Source: Prevotella sp.
GTDB lineage: Bacteria; Bacteroidota; Bacteroidia; Bacteroidales; Bacteroidaceae
Reading direction: 5' to 3'
Length of the DNA stretch: 36,026 nt
NCBI GenBank assembly: GCA_017650905.1
Contig: JAGCDZ010000054.1
Coordinates: forward strand, 1 to 36,026
The notes beneath the pieces were generated by a model, which worked only from the letters and a program-made list of their open reading frames with translations, did no database searches and had not been told where the DNA came from. The translations under genes and the position numbers were made by a program. This document shows, one piece after another, positions 6,969-15,304 of this stretch (position 1 is its first letter; each line of letters opens with the position of its first letter).

Positions 6969-7853
6969 ATGAATATAAAAAACAATCAAAAAAAATGGCT
7001 GTGGCCGGTTGTTATCGGTGTGCTGACGGTGGCAGTACTGTTGGCGATGGCACTGAACTATGCGGTTCGGGCAGAGCGCAACACGCGCTACGTGGGCATG
7101 ATGAACGTGGTGGCGGAGAAACTGTCGAAGACCGTCAGGGGCGTGGAGATGAACGCAGAGAACGTGTTCGACGAGGTAGCGAAGCACATGGAGTCGCCAC
7201 AAGCTGTCGTCGAGGCCCTCAGCAGCAAGACCAGCCTGAACCCCGACGTCATCGGCTACTTCGCGGCTTTCGTGCCCAACTACTTCCCTCAGGAGGGCCA
7301 GTGGTTCCAACCCTACGTGCACCAGGGTGACTCGACGGAGTTCGTGCTGACGTTCGTGGGCTCGGCGCGCCACGACTATACCACATCGACGTGGTACGTG
7401 CAAGGCGTAAAGGAGAAGGAGAGTTTCTGGTCGGAGCCGTATTATTACGAGGATGACCTGAACGTGACCAGTGGCTACTACATGACGTTTGCCACGCCCA
7501 TTTTCGACGCGCAGGGCCGTTTAGCATGCATCTGCGGAGCCGACATGACACAGGAATGGATGATAGATCAGTTGCGTCAGATAGAGGACGAGGTAAAGAA
7601 CGACGAATTGCTGAACAACTATCGGTTATCTGGGAGCGACGATTTCTTCATCGTCATCCTGAACGACGATGGCACCAGTTTCGCCCACCCCAACGGAGAC
7701 ATCGTCACCATGAACGACGAGACATTCGTCGCCAGTCTTAAAGAGCATCATCGCGGCGTGGCCGAACTGGAGGTGAACGGCGTGCCGTCGCGTGTCTACT
7801 ACACCCCGCTGAAGCGCACTCACTGGTCGGTGGCCATTGTCGTAGAGAAATGA
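6969..7853 (+). CDS. Membrane-anchored dCache-type sensor without output domain
   Basis: A 294-residue protein with a basic N-terminus, one transmembrane helix (about residues 9-31) and then an extracytoplasmic domain of about 260 residues with the look of a double-Cache sensor: helical stalk (VVAEKLSKTVRGVEMNAENV), the WFQPYV and TSTWYVQGV blocks, SEPYYYED, YYMTFATPIFDAQGRLACIC with GADM, and a membrane-distal half ending in VYYTPLKRTHWSVAIVVE. In known receptors such a domain is followed by a second helix and a kinase, cyclase or methyl-accepting domain. Here the protein simply ends. The SpoIIE-type phosphatase gene starts 33 bases downstream, making it the probable signalling partner. The ligand is unknown; dCache domains often bind amino acids or other small metabolites. 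Confidence 0.8.
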   Translation: MNIKNNQKKWLWPVVIGVLTVAVLLAMALNYAVRAERNTRYVGMMNVVAEKLSKTVRGVEMNAENVFDEVAKHMESPQAVVEALSSKTSLNPDVIGYFAAFVPNYFPQEGQWFQPYVHQGDSTEFVLTFVGSARHDYTTSTWYVQGVKEKESFWSEPYYYEDDLNVTSGYYMTFATPIFDAQGRLACICGADMTQEWMIDQLRQIEDEVKNDELLNNYRLSGSDDFFIVILNDDGTSFAHPNGDIVTMNDETFVASLKEHHRGVAELEVNGVPSRVYYTPLKRTHWSVAIVVEK

Positions 7854-7886
7854 ACCGGTTTCACACTATAATAAATAAAGTAGAGC

Positions 7887-9779
7887 ATGCTGAGGAAATT
7901 ATATATGGCCGCATTGATGGCCGTCATGGCGACGCTTGCTGCGGCGGCGCAGACATCGGATACCGATGACGACCGCATCGCACAACTGGAGAAGGAGATG
8001 TACCGCTACTACAGCTCGAACGCAACCGACAGCTTCATGCTCGTCACCGACCAGTTGATAGAGGTGTGTCGCGAGGCTGGACCCAGCCAGGAGCGGCTGT
8101 TCTACAAGGCATGGTCGAACCAGGCCATCTACAGCTTCACCAAGGTGAACCGCACGCGCGGCCTGGAGCTGGCCCATCAAATTCACGACTACGCCTACCA
8201 GCACGACAGCAAGTTCGGACTCTACACGTCCACTTACGCGCTGGCCACCATGTCGTCGAGCCTGCACCATTTTGCCCAAGCCGAGCGCGAGTTCAACGAG
8301 GCTATCAACTACCAGCACCGCTTCTTCCCCGACGAGAGCGCCGCCGCCCCCTACCTCGGACTGGCGAAAATCTACGTCAATCAGAAGAAGTCTGAGAAAG
8401 TACTCGACTGTGCACGTAAGGCATTGGCCGAGCCCGATGTCATCATGCAGCACAAACTGTCAGCGTGGACCTATATCTGCATCGCGTACCACGACGACCA
8501 GTACAGCCGCGATGACTTTAACAGCGCCTATGCCGAGCGCGAGAATGTGAAGCGCGAAATCGGGCACGACGACAATTTTGGCCAAACCGTCGACTACTTT
8601 TACGCCATGAAGAACGGCCGCTACGCCGAGGCCCTAAACAATGCCAGCAGCATCAAAAGCGCCAGCGACCGCCTTTTATACATGTCAAAAGCTTACGCCA
8701 GTCTCGGTGACTACCGGAACGCCTATGACTACCAGGTGCTCTACAAGGATTACCGCGACTCGACCAACACCGCCGAGGTGCAACAGATGTCCTACGAATA
8801 CGCCGCGCAGCTTGACGTGACACGGGCAGAAAACGAGGCCAAAGACCTGCGCCTCTCCAATCAGGAACTGCAGATACAGGCCGCCTTGGTCATCATCCTT
8901 ATCACCCTCGCCTTCTTCATCTTCTACTACTTCCGACGCCGCAAGCAGATGCAGGAACTGCGCCAAGCCTACAACCAACTGGCCGACACGACCACCGCCA
9001 AAGAGCGCATCGAAAGCGAACTGCGCATCGCACGCGACATTCAGATGTCGATGGTGCCTCGCACCTTCCCCGCATTCCCTGACCGCCGCGACATCGACCT
9101 TCACGCCGCCATCGTGCCCGCCAAGGAGGTGGGCGGCGACCTCTACGACTTCTTCCTACAAGACGACCGCCTCTACTTCTGTGTGGGCGACGTCAGCGGC
9201 AAGGGCATCCCAGCATCGCTCACCATGGCCGTTGCCATCAACCTGTTCCGCACCATCGCTAAGGAAGGCTTCTCCCCCGAGGTCATCGCCACCAAGCTGA
9301 ACGACACGATGTCCGCCAACAATGAGAGCGCCGTCTTCGTCACCATGTTCATCGGCATCATCGATCTCAAGACCGGCAACCTTGACTACTGCAACTGCGG
9401 CCACAACTCGCCCGTCTATGGCGAGCGACGCATACACACCTCGCAGACCGTTTTCCGCTTCCTCGATGTCGAGTCTAACGTCCCCATCGGACTCTGGCCC
9501 GACTATACCTTTGTCGGAGGCCACCTCGGCGACATCCGCGGCAGCTTGCTCTTCGTCTACACCGACGGTGTCAATGAGGCCGAGAACCGCATGCAGGAGC
9601 AGTTTGGCGAGAAGCGTATGCTCCGTGTACTCCGTGAGTCCACACAGCCTTTCGGCGAGCGCACCCCCAAGACCCGCTCCCATTTCCTCATAGACGAAAT
9701 GAAATGCGCCCTCGACGCTTTCGTCGACGGCGCCGAGCAGAGCGACGACCTCACCATGCTCTGCGTCAGCATAAAATAA
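7887..9779 (+). CDS. TPR sensor with cytosolic SpoIIE/RsbU-type PP2C phosphatase
   Basis: A 630-residue protein with four parts: signal peptide (residues 1-22), periplasmic TPR-like helical repeats (about 30-300), one transmembrane helix (about 332-349), and a short coiled linker (ELRIARDIQMSMVPRTFP) leading to a PP2C-like SpoIIE domain (about 385-630). Metal-binding motifs are intact: AKEVGGDLYDFF (Asp418), GDVSGKGIPASL (Asp435), a TDGVNEAEN motif and the terminal SDDLTML. Known relatives dephosphorylate anti-anti-sigma (STAS) proteins in partner-switching systems. No STAS protein or HATPase anti-sigma factor is encoded here, so the substrate is elsewhere. The dCache gene just upstream is the likely input. 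The gene looks GC-richer than its neighbours, with many C-ending codons. The stop is 16 bases from the convergent kinase gene. Confidence 0.9.
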   Translation: MLRKLYMAALMAVMATLAAAAQTSDTDDDRIAQLEKEMYRYYSSNATDSFMLVTDQLIEVCREAGPSQERLFYKAWSNQAIYSFTKVNRTRGLELAHQIHDYAYQHDSKFGLYTSTYALATMSSSLHHFAQAEREFNEAINYQHRFFPDESAAAPYLGLAKIYVNQKKSEKVLDCARKALAEPDVIMQHKLSAWTYICIAYHDDQYSRDDFNSAYAERENVKREIGHDDNFGQTVDYFYAMKNGRYAEALNNASSIKSASDRLLYMSKAYASLGDYRNAYDYQVLYKDYRDSTNTAEVQQMSYEYAAQLDVTRAENEAKDLRLSNQELQIQAALVIILITLAFFIFYYFRRRKQMQELRQAYNQLADTTTAKERIESELRIARDIQMSMVPRTFPAFPDRRDIDLHAAIVPAKEVGGDLYDFFLQDDRLYFCVGDVSGKGIPASLTMAVAINLFRTIAKEGFSPEVIATKLNDTMSANNESAVFVTMFIGIIDLKTGNLDYCNCGHNSPVYGERRIHTSQTVFRFLDVESNVPIGLWPDYTFVGGHLGDIRGSLLFVYTDGVNEAENRMQEQFGEKRMLRVLRESTQPFGERTPKTRSHFLIDEMKCALDAFVDGAEQSDDLTMLCVSIK

Positions 9780-9795
9780 AGGTGAAAGCTAAAAA

Positions 9796-12306
9796 TCAGG
9801 CATGGTTCTCGCAGGGAATCCAGAGCCAGAAGGTGGAGCCGCGGTCTTCACCAGCGCTGATGACACCAATATCGCCTCCACAACTTTCGGCAATCGACTT
9901 ACAAATGGCCAGTCCCATGCCAGTGCCCTGCACGAACTCGTTGAGCTTGACGAAGCGGTCGAAGACTATCTTTTGTTTGTCCTTAGGGATGCCGATACCG
10001 GTGTCCTCGCAGTAAAGGTACATGCCGTGCTTCTCGTAGCGGTAGCCCAGTCGGACATGGCCCTGTTCGGTAAACTTCACGGCGTTGGTGACGAAGTTGG
10101 TTAGCACCTGCTGGATGCGCTCGAAGTCGATTGTGGTGACGAAGGTATCGTAGGGATTCTCCTTGATGAATTTCAGATCTTTACTCTGCACGCGCTGCTG
10201 GAGGGTCAGGCAGATATCGTCGAAGGCGGTGGCGAAGTCGATGGTCTCTGGTTTGACGGTGAGTGTACCGCCACTGATAGACGAGGCCTCGATAATGTCG
10301 TTGATAAGTCGCTGCAGCATGTCGCTAGAGTTGCGAATGATGCGGATGTACTCGCCGCGCTCAGGATTGTCGCCCAGCGTGTCGAGGACGCCAGTGAATC
10401 CGACGATGGCGTTCAGCGGCGTGCGCAACTCGTGAGTCATCGACGCCATGAAACCACTCTTCAGCCTGACACTATCATCGGCCAGCGTAGTGACGGCCTG
10501 CAACTGTTGGCGGGCCTCCTCGAGCTTGGCGTTATCGACGACGATGCGCATCCTGCCGTCGTCGTCCTGCTCTAAGTGGCGGTCGCTATGTTCCAAGAGG
10601 AAGGCCAGAGTCTGCTTCTTGCGCTCAATGTCAGTCTCGATAGCATGCACCTCCTTGTCGTGCAGATGGCGGTCATGATCGCGGTTGCGGTCATCGGTGA
10701 CATCGAGCGTGGTGATGAAGTAGTTGCAGATCTCACCATCGCTGTTGAACAGCGGCAGAATGTAGAACTCAATGTAGCGGTCGATACCCATCTCGGGATA
10801 GTCCATGTGCTGGCAGATGAGCATGTCGTTGCGACTATCGGGTGAATAGATGTTGCGGAACAGCGGGACATCGAACATGCAGACGGTCTCCCAGAATCGC
10901 TTGTTATCGGGGCGCTCGTCGGTCATGCCACAGAGCTCCCGCATGTTGTCGTTGAGGTCGATAAGAAAGCCGTTTTTGTCGTAGAACGACATGGCGATGA
11001 ACGGGATGTTCGACAGTTGCTCGTACTTCTTGACGAGTTCGCGCTCGGCTTTGTTCTCCTCTACGTCGTGAGTGACATCGTGGATGGCATTGACGACATA
11101 GGCGGGATGTCCCTCGTTATCGAGCTCCAGGATGGCATGGCCGTGGAAATTGAGCCAATGGGGTTCGTCGTCGGTAGCGTTGTTGAACAACTTGTTCAGC
11201 ACGAACTGACGTTCACGACCATCGGTCAGGCGCTTCATCTTCTGGGTGAACTCTTGTTGCTGGTTTGGGTGGATATGGTTTGTGAATTCCTCTAATGTCA
11301 GGCCTTCCTTGGGCAGTATCTGGCCGTATCTGTTGGTCATCCGATCGTTCTTGATGTCATACACCATGATGATAAAGTTGCCCATGTGCAAGGCCTTGTA
11401 CATCATGCTGTTCAACTCAGTCGACTTGCGAGCGGCACTCTGCACGTGAGCCTTCGCCAGACGCGCGAGGAAGTAGCAGAGGGCTGTCAGCAGCAACACG
11501 GCGATGATGATATAATAGACGATAGGCGACGAGTGGTCGTGAACGCGCTCAGGATGGAACCAGCGATCCTGAATGGCAGCAATCTCGCCGCTCTGTTTCA
11601 AACGCGAGTACTGGTCGTCTATCTGCTCGATCAATTGCCGGTCGCGGCCGATAATATGGATTTCGGAGATGGGGATGCCCACATCGTTGAGCACGATGCC
11701 CTCGAGGTTGAGTTCCTTGATTTTCCACTTCAGCGGCTCCTCGCCCCACACATAGTATTTGTAGTCGCCGTTGAGCACACCCAGCAGCGCCACCTTGGGC
11801 GTCTGGAACTCCATGCGGCTGTTGCGCATCGTGTCGCCGTCCATGAAGTAGAAGGCGGAGTAATCGCCAGGCTTGAAGACAGCACCATCGCGTTCCAACT
11901 GATTGAGCGACACCATTCCGACGGAATCGGAGTGCATAGCCACGCGAATGCGATTGTAGTTGACGATATTATCCGAGAGGACGTAGGGCTCGCGACGGTA
12001 GCGGCGGGCATTGGCCAGGATGATGTCAGCATCGCCGCGCTCAAAGGTCTTCAGGGCGATGCTCCAGTCTTTCATCACGAATCGGCAGGGCAGGTTCAGC
12101 TCTTTCATCACGGCCTGCATCACATCGATGTTGCTGCCCGAGGGTTGCCCCTTGTCGTTCAGGAACTCGTAGGGCGCCTTGTCCCAGTCGCAGACAATGA
12201 TGACGGGTCGCTGCTTAGTGTACGTATCGGAGAGCTGCTGTGCCATTGACCTGATGGCAGTGGCACTGAGCAACAACACAATAATATATGTATATAGGCG
12301 TTTCAT
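9796..12306 (-). CDS. Membrane histidine kinase with periplasmic SBP3 sensor (His present)
   Basis: An 836-residue kinase with signal peptide (1-22), a periplasmic family 3 solute-binding domain (about 33-252), a transmembrane helix (about 262-282), two PAS-like regions (about 300-420 and 435-560), a coiled coil, HisKA and HATPase_c. The phospho-acceptor is His625 in MTHELRTPLNAIVGF. The ATPase boxes are complete: NFVTNAVKFT, DTGIGIP, FDRFVKL and GTGMGLAI. In the sensor domain Arg104 stands at the ligand-carboxylate position of amino-acid-binding SBP3 proteins. There is no receiver domain and no response-regulator gene in the window. The start codon lies three bases after the stop of the His-less paralogue, so the two are almost certainly co-translated. 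Signal and target are unknown; neighbouring xylan enzymes suggest nutrient sensing. Confidence 0.93.
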   Translation of the reverse strand: MKRLYTYIIVLLLSATAIRSMAQQLSDTYTKQRPVIIVCDWDKAPYEFLNDKGQPSGSNIDVMQAVMKELNLPCRFVMKDWSIALKTFERGDADIILANARRYRREPYVLSDNIVNYNRIRVAMHSDSVGMVSLNQLERDGAVFKPGDYSAFYFMDGDTMRNSRMEFQTPKVALLGVLNGDYKYYVWGEEPLKWKIKELNLEGIVLNDVGIPISEIHIIGRDRQLIEQIDDQYSRLKQSGEIAAIQDRWFHPERVHDHSSPIVYYIIIAVLLLTALCYFLARLAKAHVQSAARKSTELNSMMYKALHMGNFIIMVYDIKNDRMTNRYGQILPKEGLTLEEFTNHIHPNQQQEFTQKMKRLTDGRERQFVLNKLFNNATDDEPHWLNFHGHAILELDNEGHPAYVVNAIHDVTHDVEENKAERELVKKYEQLSNIPFIAMSFYDKNGFLIDLNDNMRELCGMTDERPDNKRFWETVCMFDVPLFRNIYSPDSRNDMLICQHMDYPEMGIDRYIEFYILPLFNSDGEICNYFITTLDVTDDRNRDHDRHLHDKEVHAIETDIERKKQTLAFLLEHSDRHLEQDDDGRMRIVVDNAKLEEARQQLQAVTTLADDSVRLKSGFMASMTHELRTPLNAIVGFTGVLDTLGDNPERGEYIRIIRNSSDMLQRLINDIIEASSISGGTLTVKPETIDFATAFDDICLTLQQRVQSKDLKFIKENPYDTFVTTIDFERIQQVLTNFVTNAVKFTEQGHVRLGYRYEKHGMYLYCEDTGIGIPKDKQKIVFDRFVKLNEFVQGTGMGLAICKSIAESCGGDIGVISAGEDRGSTFWLWIPCENHA

Positions 12307-12309
12307 GAG

Positions 12310-15108
12310 CTAAGCGGTTTTCTTGCGTTTAATGACTGAGGCGTGACACGGAATCATAATGTAGATAGTGGTGCCCGACCCCTCTTCCGAACTAATCTCA
12401 AAGGTGCCTCCCATCTGGCTGACCAGCTCCTTGGTAATGGCCAAGCCCAAACCCTTGGTGTTGTGGACACCGCCCAGTTCCTCCTCCTGAATACGGAGAA
12501 GTTCGGCCTCGGGGATGCCCTCACCCGTATCGTCGACCGAGATAATCAGTCGGCGGCCGATGTAGTCATAGCGGGCCCTGACGGTGCCACGCTTCGTATA
12601 CTGCGCAGCGTTGCGCGTCACCTGTTCGATAGCGTGGCCGAGGTTCTCGGCATCGATGTCAACGGTCAGCTGCTCGTAAGGATTCTCCACGATGTAGTTG
12701 GTGTCAGCATTCATAAACTTCATCCAGCCCGCAGCGCACTGCGACTCAAACAGCTCGGCGAAGTTCTGCGGCTGCCGGTTGATTTCGACCATCCGTGCCT
12801 CCAAGCGCGACAGGAAGAGAATGGTGTTGATGATATGCAACAAGTAGTCGGCATTCTGCTCAATGACCTTGCACAGCTCCGGCTCGTTGGCTGAAGAACT
12901 GTCGTCGTTGATCTGCGCCACATGTTCGACCACGGCATTCATCGGATTGCGAATCTCCTGCACCATGTTCTTTACGAAACTGTTCTTTGTCTTCTCCACC
13001 TCCTGCACCTTCGCAGTCTGCAGATCCATCTGACGCTCAATCCAGTCCATCTCGCTAATGTCGCGCAGCATACCGCAGTACTCCCTCACCTTGCCATCGT
13101 TGTCGTGGCAGGGCTCTAAGCGGAAATACAGAATCAAGGGTCTTCCGCCCGTCGAGCGGAGGGTGGTCCTGATGTTATACTCTATCACCTTGTCTTCATA
13201 GTCGTCCATATCGCTTAAAAGGCGCAAGGCCTGTCGCTGCGACTGCTCGTCGACCAGTGTCATACAACGTGTCTGCGTCAATGCATGCTGAATGGTGTCG
13301 TTACCCCGGTAAATAGTCAGTGTGTGGGAGTCGGGTGAGTAAGTGACTTGACGGATGTCAGTATCGCTGATGGCGGCGTTGAGGATCTCGGTATATTGTC
13401 GCTGCTCGTCGCGCAACGCGTCAATCTTATTCTGGTCTTCCAGCTCCTGGTCTTTACTGCTGATCGACATGGTGATGTCGCGGCAGAAGGCGAAGACGCC
13501 CAGCATCTCGCCGGCATCGTCGTGGATGGTCATCAGGCGGAACTCGGTTATCATGCCGTGGCCGACGGTCTGAGTGGCCTGATATCCGTTCACGTCTTCC
13601 AAATCCTGCATGTCAATGTTGAACATCGAATGGATGTCTACACTCTTTTCAATGATTTCCTCGGCATTGCATCCGAAAATGTCGCAGGCCTTGGGGTTGA
13701 TGTTGACAAGCCGGCCGTCCTTGTTGAAGAGGATGATGCCCAAAATCGGGGTGTAGAAGATGGACCAGTAGCGCAGTGTGCGCTCTTCGTCAAGCCGCTT
13801 CTGCTGCTGTTCCTCTGTCACGTCCTTCTTGGTGCCAATGATAACAGCAGGGTTGCCCTTTTTGTCGCGGCTCAATACAGACAGTACAATGTGGTAGTCG
13901 CGGTCGTTGGTGTCGCTGCCCATTCCCGAGCTACGCTCGCCTACCTGTAGCCTTTCAACATCCTTGGCACGCAGGTTCAACTCTATCTCTTTCTCTTCCT
14001 CATCGGTCTTCTTGGTTTCAGCGAGTTTGTCCAGGGCCGATTTCAGCCTGACGAAATCCTCGCGGCTGTATCGCTGCGAGAATTCCTCCATCGAGTACGT
14101 GTAGGCCACCTGTCCATTATCGTTATGCCAGGAGAACTGGTTCTTCTTGATGTCGTAGGTCCAGATGTGTACCTGACTGGTCTGCAGAATCAGTGCCAGA
14201 CGATTGTTGCGCTTGACGTTCTCAAGTCTTATCTTCCGGCTTTGGATACGGTAACTGATGCCATAGACGGCCATGAAAACGAGTAACAGCAAGCCGCCGC
14301 CCAGCAGATACCACAGTCCTTCCGACTCTTCCATATCCTGACGCTCGGGATAGAACCACTTGTCCTGCAAGGGTTGTATCTTGTCGTTGGTATAGAGTTT
14401 GGTATAGGCCTCGTCGAGTTTGTCGAGCAGTTGCTGGTTGTTCGACATGAACTTGTATTGTCCGTGCTGCATGTTGACGGGGGTCAGCTCCAGATTGTCG
14501 ATGTGATAGCGCTGCATGAGCCATTTCAGCGAGAGCGTGTTCCACAGGATCTGCCCCTCCTCCTTGGCGCTGACCTCCTGAATGGCTTCGCTCATGTCCC
14601 CGACGGGAATGGCATTCTCGCCCCACCCATATTCCAACATTAAGTGATAGACCAGCGAACTATCGCAGACTATCACCTTGTGGTTGCTCAAGTCACGGAA
14701 GCGCTTGATGACCACCTCGTTATTCTTCGGCGTCACCACGCTCTGGGTGAAGAGTGTAACAGCATTCTTCGAGAATTTGCCAAACTCGTCGTGGAATCCT
14801 ATGGCCAGTCCCAGCATCAGGTCTGATTTTCCTTCCTTCAAGTCTCGGAAGGCTTCCGACGACGGTTTCAGCCTGATAACGTAGGGAATATCCAACTCCT
14901 TCATCAGGAGCCGAATCAGGTCGACGTTGAAGCCGTCGGGGTCGCCGTTGTCGTTCAGAAACGAGTATGGCCACAGGTCCCATACGTCTTCATAAATCAG
15001 CGGACTATCTACTGAGAAGACCCGTGTGGTGTCCGATTGGGCAAATGCTACAGCCAATGAGAGATGTACAGAAAACAGTAGCATCATTGCTCTCTTGTAC
15101 CATGACAT
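12310..15108 (-). CDS. Paralogous SBP3 sensor kinase lacking the phospho-acceptor His
   Basis: About 932 residues: signal peptide (MSWYKRAMMLLFSVHLSLAV), periplasmic SBP3 domain, transmembrane helix (about 265-285), three PAS-like regions (about 305-430, 442-555, 570-690), a dimerisation region and HATPase_c. The H-box reads NMVQEIRNPMNAV: the usual His is Gln717 (codon CAG, 12958-12960). ATPase motifs look usable (NAAQYT, DTGEGIP, GLGLAI). The SBP3 ligand Arg position is His106. Shared segments with the next gene (PYSFLNDNGDPDGFN, LMKELDIP, DKWFYPER) show common descent. The frame opens to 15201, but that ATG is upstream of the -7 box, so it cannot be used; ATGs at 15132 and 15141 remain possible. 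15108 is preferred because it gives a standard signal peptide. It may be a regulatory partner of the downstream kinase. Confidence 0.88.
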   Translation of the reverse strand: MSWYKRAMMLLFSVHLSLAVAFAQSDTTRVFSVDSPLIYEDVWDLWPYSFLNDNGDPDGFNVDLIRLLMKELDIPYVIRLKPSSEAFRDLKEGKSDLMLGLAIGFHDEFGKFSKNAVTLFTQSVVTPKNNEVVIKRFRDLSNHKVIVCDSSLVYHLMLEYGWGENAIPVGDMSEAIQEVSAKEEGQILWNTLSLKWLMQRYHIDNLELTPVNMQHGQYKFMSNNQQLLDKLDEAYTKLYTNDKIQPLQDKWFYPERQDMEESEGLWYLLGGGLLLLVFMAVYGISYRIQSRKIRLENVKRNNRLALILQTSQVHIWTYDIKKNQFSWHNDNGQVAYTYSMEEFSQRYSREDFVRLKSALDKLAETKKTDEEEKEIELNLRAKDVERLQVGERSSGMGSDTNDRDYHIVLSVLSRDKKGNPAVIIGTKKDVTEEQQQKRLDEERTLRYWSIFYTPILGIILFNKDGRLVNINPKACDIFGCNAEEIIEKSVDIHSMFNIDMQDLEDVNGYQATQTVGHGMITEFRLMTIHDDAGEMLGVFAFCRDITMSISSKDQELEDQNKIDALRDEQRQYTEILNAAISDTDIRQVTYSPDSHTLTIYRGNDTIQHALTQTRCMTLVDEQSQRQALRLLSDMDDYEDKVIEYNIRTTLRSTGGRPLILYFRLEPCHDNDGKVREYCGMLRDISEMDWIERQMDLQTAKVQEVEKTKNSFVKNMVQEIRNPMNAVVEHVAQINDDSSSANEPELCKVIEQNADYLLHIINTILFLSRLEARMVEINRQPQNFAELFESQCAAGWMKFMNADTNYIVENPYEQLTVDIDAENLGHAIEQVTRNAAQYTKRGTVRARYDYIGRRLIISVDDTGEGIPEAELLRIQEEELGGVHNTKGLGLAITKELVSQMGGTFEISSEEGSGTTIYIMIPCHASVIKRKKTA

Positions 15109-15168
15109 TTTATCGCATGTGGTTTTATGCATATCGTACATCTGTTTGAAAAAACACCTAAATCGCTG

Positions 15169-15176
15169 CAAAGATA
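15169..15176 (-). promoter_or_regulatory. -7 box of the sensor-kinase pair
   Basis: TATCTTTG on the minus strand, placing transcription start near 15162. No TTTG stands 20 bases upstream, so the promoter is weaker or needs an activator. It rules out the ATG at 15201. Confidence 0.6.
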
Positions 15177-15304
15177 CGAAAAATCCTGCAAACGCCGTCA
15201 TTTACCACATTAAAAATGTGACAAGATCCTGTTTTACCTCATTTTTGCCTTGTAAACTCGCAGGGAAGGGCATTCTATTATAAACCCCTCTTCTTCACCC
15301 TATG

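Noticed and set aside
11386-12249. Plus-strand ORF of 287 codons
   Set aside because: Antisense to the sensor domain of the His-containing kinase; no recognisable domain.
9796-15108. Hybrid two-component systems (HTCS)
   Set aside because: Neither kinase has a receiver or AraC-type DNA-binding domain, and the sensor is SBP3-like and not a Reg_prop/Y_Y_Y propeller.
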